Below, piece by piece: positions 56,641-64,000 of a DNA stretch of 64,000 nt. The stretch spans positions 184,001-248,000 of the forward strand of contig NW_027017957.1 of NCBI RefSeq assembly GCF_032854445.1. Reading direction: 5' to 3'. Position 1 is the first letter of the stretch; each line of letters opens with the position of its first letter. A program made the translations under genes and the position numbers. The notes under the pieces are model-generated. The model was not told the DNA's origin. It made no database searches and was given only the letters and a program-made list of their open reading frames with translations. The stretch is from Liolophura sinensis (lineage: Eukaryota; Mollusca; Polyplacophora; Chitonida; Chitonidae).

Positions 56641-59423
56641 TGGCACACGATTTGGTACCCATTAAAAGTATAGGTGTATCAAACTGAAGTATGCAAGGCA
56701 CACATTAATGTCCCTGCGCAAATGTGTTGCAACTAATGTGTGCTTATCTGTATTTTTACATGCAATTGCTATTTTTATGTAACCCTGGAATAATAAATAT
56801 AAATGAAATAAAATGAATGATACGCCTTGTTTACAATAACCCGGGAATTAAAGCTATAAAATGAATTATACGCCTCTAATTGCTGTATAAATATCTAAAT
56901 GTCTAAATGGTTTCATAAATTCGTAGATGATTACTACTTGGTGCATGATTTTGTTATGTGTAACATACTAATGGGTGACGGTGTAAACTGGACAAAGACG
57001 TGGAGACAGATCGCACGTATTCGACGTTGGCTGAACGTACATAGTCTCCTAAAACTAAGATTCACAATAGCCCGGGACGAACTACGAAGATACTACATCT
57101 CTCCCTTTATTTTAGATGTCAGCGTTACATTAACACTGATGTGCGCATAAACAATACTATGCTTGGGATTCTATACCAAAAAATGTCGGACTTACGTATC
57201 CGTCCGATACTACAAACTCACAAATGTTCAACTCTTTCATAATGTTCAACAGTTCATAATTAAAGTTATAGGGAAAACGCACATGATATGTCAGTAAAAG
57301 ACAGTAAGATACAAAACAGTTTAAATTACTTAAATGAGAAATCCGGTAGTCTTCTGTTTTGTCGTGGACACCGTGATCGAATCTGAGATAGTTCGGTAGT
57401 TATGCGATAAATCGGAAAGTCCGTGACGTCATCTTCCTCATCATTATCGTTTCTGGAATATGCTCTCATATTGGGCCTCACACGCTTGAAGATAGAACTG
57501 TTGAGTGTTATTAAGGACAGATATCAAGACGCTTTGACCTTTTTAACAACAAATGGTGTAGGTTTGAAACGACTTATCAACTTGTTCATCTCGTTTTGCT
57601 AATCTAGCACATAGTCACCAAGCTGGATGCGGGACGATCTGGCTGAACTACGCTGATTAGCAGATTCTTTCATTCGGCGTTTTGCGGTTTTGCCTTAAAT
57701 TCGAACGTCAGTGTCCGGGGCAGGTTTGGGTAGGTCTTGTAGTTTGGTGGGGATTGATTGGTGTCAGCCGAACCTAAAATGTGAAGGAGACTGTCCACTT
57801 GTGATGTGAATAGTTGCTCGATAATTCCCGAGGAATGAGAACAGTTGGAGCTTCCAGTTTTTCCATAGCTCGTTTTGAGAAACAAAGGGAAAGTCATTGA
57901 TGTAGCCATGTTGTTTGTGTATTACTGGCGTTAGTATTGTAACGTCACAAAGTTAGCTTGTGAGAACGGCTGTTATTCACCAGAAATTTATTGCAATGTG
58001 TCTTAGTTTAGTTCCTCGATCGCCAATGTAACATTCTTGAGGATGCCGGTTTGCTCTATCCAGTGGTGAGTACAAGGTAGCCTAACGGCATATAGGGAAT
58101 GTTTACATGCTGCTGATAATATAACATTGTGTCATAACATAAATGGCGACAAAACTACACGTAGGTAGCACAAATCATGGAAAGATGAAGAAAAAGCCTT
58201 CATAGACAGACATATTTGGTTTATCGTTTTTAGTTTAACCTATTTAGCGAACAACATCGCGGCCATAGAATAACCTATTCAAGGAGATGTAATGTAATAC
58301 AAGATTTGGGTAGAAATATAGAATTTATACTACGGGGAGTGATACGTAAGTTACTCTGTTCTCGAAAGCAAAATACTCTTAACGGAAAATACGACGGGTT
58401 ATAGTCTAATGCTGTTGGGTTTTTTTTTTTTTTGTGTCTATATATTCCTACATTCTACTAGCTCTAAGAATGGTTGGCCTTCTTCCCAACTTACCTTCCA
58501 CATTAACCACTCTGAACCGTCACATTCACTAAACTGGAACTGAGCCCTGTCGTCTTCGCTGTCGCCAAAGTGCCAACGCTAAACACCACAAAAAGAGATG
58601 TCCCATGACCTTAAAGTAATTCTGAAATACAAATACAGGTCATAACATCGCAAATAACACAAATGTAACCGACGAATCCACTCTGACAGCATCAGGACTT
58701 CGCAAGCTGCCATTTTCAAATCACATAACTTGGTTACTAGGGTGGGCTCGGCTGTTCTTCCCAAAGTGAGGGCCTTGTTTTTCACAATGTAATTGATTGT
58801 GGATCATTTCTGTTCATTATTATCACACAAATTAAAGTTAAGACTCCCTTTGGTGTACAATTCATTGGTTTCAGTAAAATCATTCTACGAGTTTTTTTTT
58901 TCGGAAAATGCGGCCGACTAATATTAAAGATGGCGGTTAGCGAAGTTTGGCTTGTCGCCGATGTAACATATACATTTGTGTTAATTGTGACGTTTTTACT
59001 ATTCACGAAAGCTAGGTGATCTAAAGTAAGAATTATTGAATGATTACAGGAAACATGTTTTTTATAGCGTACAGCTTTGATATTTTGAGAAAAACATACG
59101 CGAAAGAATCGAGTTCCAGGTTAGTAAATGGACAAGTACAAATCTGTATTTCTGAAGGCTAAGCTGGGAAGAATGAGACAACTATCTGTAAAATGGTCCA
59201 TACTTCGTACTGTTTACGTGAAGTGACGTCATAATCAGTCAAAGCAATTGGCATGCTGGTCAGTGGACGAGGAGTGTAAATTGTTTGACACTAACAGCAC
59301 CCCGTGCGATTACATGTAGAACAAACCCCACGAAGATATAAAGCATATATTACTGAGTAAGCCTAAGGAAACATGCCTTAGGAACATAAGGTTTTCCAAA
59401 TTTACTAGATACAATACCATAGA

Positions 59424-59675
59424 TTTATTTATTTGGTTGGTGTTTAATGCCGTACTCAAGAACTTTTCACTTATACTACGGCGGCATTATGGTGGGAGGA
59501 AACCGGCCAGAGCCCTCGGGAAATCCACGACCATCCGCAGGTTGCTGCAAAACCTTCCTACGTACGGCCGGAGAGGAAGCCAGCATGAGCGGACTTGAAC
59601 TCACAGCGACCGCAGAGGCTCCCAGGTCATTAGGCTGCGCTGGCTCGCCAACCAACTGAGCCACGGAGGCCCCAT
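59424..59675 (-). mobile_element. SINE, full length, with target duplication
   Basis: Complete copy ending in the tRNA-like head (CAACTGAGCCACGGAGGCCC on plus). AATACCATAGA repeated at 59413-59423 and 59676-59686. Confidence 0.92.
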
Positions 59676-60185
59676 AATACCATAGAGACCATTTGTATTT
59701 CAAGAGAAGAAATCCTATTTGGTACCGTCCGCGAATAAAATATTAACAAAGTTAACATTCTAATTCTGTCCATAGAGGTAGAAGATTTGATGCCCAGAAT
59801 AGCAAAATAGATAAGCATATTAAAAAAAAATACAGACAAGAGCTGACAAATACGAATGAAATTTTAACATGCTTTCAACAAATAAATGTCATTATTGTGC
59901 TTCTCCGTAAATGGCTTTCTATGGTTGATTCTTGTCTGAAGGTAAACTATTCGTTTAGAATAGAAATTAGTGGCAGCCACACCATACAGGTACATTTGAA
60001 CATGTACAAGTTGTGCTGCAGATATTTAGATAGCAGCACTACAGCTGTTCAGTAAGACCGTCCATACTGTTGTAACATGATGAGATTGAGATGTTTTGTA
60101 TGTTTGGACATGTATCACTGTGAACATGACATCGTTTACTTAAAAGTAAACACAATACTGGTTACATGCCGTAATTGTAACATCT

Positions 60186-60431
60186 GGGGGCCTCCGTGGC
60201 TCAGCTGGTTAGCGCGCAAGAGTCTCTCACCAATGCGGTTGCGGTGAGTTCAAGTCCAGCTCATACTGGCTTCCTCTCCGGCCGTACGTGGGAAGGTCTG
60301 TCAGTAGATGGTCGTGGGTTTCCCTCGGGCTCTGTAGGGTTTCCACCCACCATAATGCTGTCCGCCGCCGTATAAGTGAAATATTCTTGAGTACGGCGTA
60401 AAGCACTAATCAAATAAATAAATAAATAAAT
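60186..60431 (+). mobile_element. SINE, full length, with target duplication
   Basis: Complete head, body, 3' domain and AAATAAAT tail; a short deletion in the head-body junction. Target duplication AATTGTAACATCT / AATTGGAACATCT at 60173-60185 and 60432-60444. Opposite orientation to the copy 0.5 kb away. Confidence 0.92.
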
Positions 60432-61019
60432 AATTGGAACATCTAAGTTGTATTATATCAATATGTCACAATTTAGGGCCTATTTCAGTTGCAGGATTAG
60501 AATAAATACACTGTAAAAATCTCCCACGTGCAGTTATATTTCTTTTTGGAAAAGAGAAAAAAAGAATTTTAAAAGCCTGGGCCGGAGTTTAAAAGTTTAC
60601 GGTACACCAGTCTATCTATGGGGTTTCTGCTATGTCGTTATTGACATTACGTCACATGTGTTAAACTGGGAGTCATATTGGCAACACCTACATGTCAGTT
60701 GCCTCAGCAGCTATAACCAGCTTGTTGTTCACAAGTTCTACAACATCCTGTCAACAGTCCGCTACACCATAGTTCCACAAATGTGAAGGCTATCTAATCT
60801 TGTGTATTGTTCTATAAAATTATAAACATACGTTTATTACGATAAAACTTAAACGGGTTAGATTTGAATAGTTTAATTTATTCGCCTAGATCATTCCTCG
60901 CAACTTTCTGTGGTCACTATACTATGGGTGGAAATAGTTTTCTCATATAGGACGGTGGTATGAGGGCAAATAAACGTTCATAAAATACGATAGCTTTACT
61001 GTGGACGAAAACAGTTCTA

Positions 61020-61230
61020 GATGATAACAACAGCTGTTGATGAACGACGATAGCCGCCGTGGGTGGGGATCGTTGTAGACGGCGATATCCATGTAGTTGT
61101 TTGTGGATGGTGATAGCTACTAAGGGAAAAAATAGTTGCTTGTGGATAGCGATAGCCCCTATGGAAAGGTAGTTGTTTGTGAATTTCGATAACCCCTATG
61201 GAAAGGTAATTGTTTGTGGATGCAGTGGAT
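61020..61230. repeat. Imperfect tandem repeat, about 35-45 bp unit
   Basis: Units resemble AGTTGTTTGTGGATGG followed by a GCGATAGCCCCTATGGAAAG block, four to six diverged copies. No coding claim. Confidence 0.65.
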
Positions 61231-63091
61231 GATTTGGAAAAAACATAGTTGCTTGTCGTTGAGTGTAGCTGATATAAAAGGAAATAGTTGAATGTTGAGA
61301 ATTGCTGTGGAAAATTACATTTGGTAACGAATGACAAGTGGCACATTGGGAGAAATGAAGTTTTAATTTTAACAGAAAGTATGTTGTCTGAGTGATGCTA
61401 GAATGTATTCTGCTATTGGAACAGATTAATCTGTTAAATATTACACATATATTCTACTAATTCAACATAAGGATTCTATCAGACTAACGGCATATTGTAC
61501 TGAATTTGACACTGTGTTATGTAACACCACTCACACAACAGACTTCCTGTTAAATTAAAACTGTTGAGTGTAGATATTGTGTGGACGGATACGTGTAGTT
61601 GTTGGATTTCAAGTGTGAGTGAACTCCAGGCAGCCCGCATTAAGATGAACGACACATTTCAGCTATCATACAGGTGTGCCCTTACCCATCATCTGCATGT
61701 ACAGCAAGTAGGTCTAGGCCTATACACACATGTACCCCGGTAAAGAAAATCCAGTAAAGTGAGAAAGCATAAACAAATAAATTATTCCTTGATAATATGA
61801 GAATAAGAAGTCTAAAGTCAACTAGATAATTATAAACTGGCTGTGAAAAATAGTGTAAACACAGAATAATTTGCTCGAAGGAAAGATAGTTTAGTACTAC
61901 AGGTAACTGGTGTCACCGTCCTTCAAAACTCCGCCCAATACCTAGCATGCCACAGGTTTGGGTATAATTATGACGTCACCCTAGGCAATTGGTACTTGCC
62001 GTCAAACCGAGCTTATAGACTTCAATGTTATGAATTCGAAAATTTGTTCCAAGTTTCTTTTCCTAGCAAGCACATGAACTTAAAACATACCAATGTGTAG
62101 AGTTTGTGTTGTTGCGTGTCACTGACTGAAGTCAATTTTGGTAGCGAGTATGACTGATTTTGCAGACGGCTGAGTATAGGTGACTCTCTAAACGAAATAT
62201 GGACGTTAAATTCATGGAATATTGTGGGTCACAAAGAGAGAGTCGACATAGACATTTGGTCATGTGGGCCTGTCTATCTTTGCGATATGGCACGTTGCTT
62301 TTTTGAGAGCTCGTATATGGTTGTCACAGAAAGTATCTTATTACATACAATGCTGTTAAACTTCATGTACTTGTATCAACTTGCTTCTATATTATACATA
62401 ATAGTTCCTTGTCTGACTTAACATCGACATTTAGAGATCGTCTTAATACAGTTTGTTAGATACTGGGAAATCTTATGCCATGCTACGCTTATGCAGGCAG
62501 GCAAAGGTGTCAATATTATACAAAGCGATAGAAGATGATAAAATGATAAAACTATGTACAGAAATGATGAGTTGGATGTTTTGGGTTGTGACTTGATGCC
62601 GTTTTTCACCGGTTACATGTGAACATTTGACAACTTTGACAATGTCGTCTCTGCTCTTGTGTCACTCTCTATGCTGTAAGTTTCTTCTGTCGTTTTTACT
62701 TTTTATTCATTTATCCATTTCAATTATTAATCCTGAGAGTCAAAACACTGAGAAGATCGTTAGGTTTGTATTTCCTCCATTATCACGCGCATCATGTTTA
62801 TGACTATTCTCTACATTTTCCACGTTCACCCACTGTTTTGTTGGTCTCTGAACGATACGCAGTGCAGATTTAAGTACCAATATCCTGAGTATACGTACAC
62901 ACGGAGTGAGACACTGCTCTAAAACATCAATTATTACTAATACTCAGCAAATGCAAACATGTGCAAGATGTAACGAATCTAACTGCGTCTCCTACAAGAC
63001 GGTCTTCTCCACATTTTCAGTCTCAAACATGACAACTAAAATAAGTAATTTTTTTTAAAAATGAATTCAGATCTCATTATGCCTACAAGAG

Positions 63092-63424
63092 TGAGTGAGT
63101 GAGTGCTTGGGGTTTACCGTCGTACTCAACAATTTTTCAGTCATATGACGACAAAGGAATCCTTAGGGTGCATGTACGTGTAGTGTGCCTCCTTGTTGCA
63201 GGACGGGTTTCCACCGCTCTTTTATCTAGTGCTGCTTCACTGAGACGACTTACCGAAGGCAAGTAAGCCGCCCCGCCCGAGCCATTATACTGATACGGGT
63301 CAACCAGCCGTTGCACTATCCCCTTCATGCTGAACGCCAAGCGAGGAAGTTACAACTTCCTCTTTTAAAGTCTTAGGTGTGACTCGATCAATGATCAATC
63401 CTGGATCTACCCGTTCCGAAGCGG
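63092..63424 (-). mobile_element. Second SINE type, 5' truncated, with target duplication
   Basis: Ends in GTGAGTGAGTGAGTGCTTGG (plus strand left end) and contains CATATGACGACAAAGGAATC and GCTGCTTCACTGAGACGACT. ATGCCTACAAGAG at 63079-63091 and 63425-63437 is the target duplication. The tRNA-like head is lost. Confidence 0.88.
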
Positions 63425-64000
63425 ATGCCTACAAGAGGTAATGGTGCTATTTTGTTGGGTCTATTGGTGAGAATCGCCAGAGGCCCATTCTAGATGAATG
63501 AGAAACTGTGAAGAAATTGCCGGAAGTAGTTTCACCCAAGTACGCCGTGTCAGTGGGCTTAACAAAATAGACCGTGTGTTATGGCCAAATATTAGCTTCC
63601 CTTCGTGATGTTTTCTTCATTGTTTTGCTGGGATTTATATATTATGATTATGCATAGAATAAAAATATTAATTATGTTTTAGTCGTGTCAGCATTTTTTA
63701 TTCCTTTAGTTTCTTGTCACGAAAGGTTATCGAATGCGCCTGCGCTATTTTGAGGATCTTGAGGGTAAATGTCACATTCTGTTCGGAACCTTGATTGCCT
63801 GTTATAGCGTATGTAGCGAAAAGATTTATGCTATGTAAGGTGGCCTACGTTCATGTATTTAGGCCTACCTTACGGCAATCGAGCGGTTTCAAAATGATAA
63901 AAAGCAAGAATTTGGAAGTTATCAGACGGCGGGTTTGCCATTTGACCTTGACCCCAGTGCTGCAGATAAGGCGTATGCAGGCGTAAATTCGCTTAAAAAT

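Larger units (their letters stand above)
55006..64000. other. Region downstream of the plus-strand signal exon
   Basis: Carries four SINEs and other repeats, plus a small minus-strand frame at 57670-57909 (starts MATSMTFPLFLKTSYGKTGS, hydrophilic, no family recognised) that could be a first exon but has no clear donor. At 58655-58715 and 58928-58990 two inverted stretches share AAnATGGC and ACATTTGTGTTA blocks. No exon matching the signal-peptide gene was found. Confidence 0.4.

Noticed and set aside
63137-63340. 67-codon minus-strand frame
   Set aside because: Lies wholly within the second-type SINE.

Overview
The window is nuclear genomic DNA from an animal, most likely a mollusc or close lophotrochozoan relative. 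Genes are split by GT-AG introns, intergenic and intronic DNA is AT-rich, there are long (TA)n and (TC)n runs, and about fifteen copies of two tRNA-headed SINE types of the kind common in molluscs are scattered on both strands. It contains no bacterial-style operons, CRISPR arrays or rRNA genes.

The dominant feature is one large minus-strand gene that I could reconstruct exon by exon from position 53649 (start ATG) down to 9056 (stop). It encodes a type I membrane receptor of the immunoglobulin superfamily: a signal peptide exon, seven Ig-like domains each on one phase 1-1 exon, one fibronectin type III domain, a single transmembrane helix, and a long cytoplasmic tail spread over about 14 small exons. 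Every junction has an AG/GT pair on the minus strand and all phases agree. The exons sum to 3483 nt, or 1160 codons plus stop. The tail is rich in tyrosine motifs: three YEN motifs, YEKV, YAVV, YAEL and a C-terminal TTYASI. Three of them sit in tandemly duplicated two-exon cassettes (a 25-nt mini-exon, phase 1 to 2, plus a 65-nt exon, phase 2 to 1). The cassette region is evolutionarily busy, with segmental tandem duplications, a decayed partial copy of the transmembrane exon, a foldback element and a Gypsy-like LTR element with perfect TSDs. SINEs are present in one duplicate and absent from its sister.

Layout: 1-5060, probable last exon pair of an unrelated plus-strand gene, with an old tandem duplication in its intron; 5061-9055, 3' flank, dispersed repeats and an orphan plus-strand ORF (8345-8694) that looks like a receptor tail; 9056-29009, transmembrane and cytoplasmic exons of the Ig receptor; 30857-44350, FN3 and Ig exons 7 to 2; 44351-52830, a very long intron holding a SINE, a non-LTR reverse transcriptase fragment, LTR-like repeat sequence and a nearly intact Tc1 transposon; 52831-53649, first Ig exon and signal peptide exon. 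At 54921-55005 a second signal-peptide exon lies on the plus strand, head to head with the receptor start 1.3 kb away; no further exon of that gene was recognised. From 55 kb to the end there are SINEs, dispersed and inverted repeats, and no gene I can name.

In working terms, the extracellular Ig/FN3 ectodomain would bind a ligand or another cell. The tail would recruit SH2-domain proteins once phosphorylated (YxN is the Grb2-type motif; the last motif resembles an ITSM). Ligand and function are not visible from sequence.
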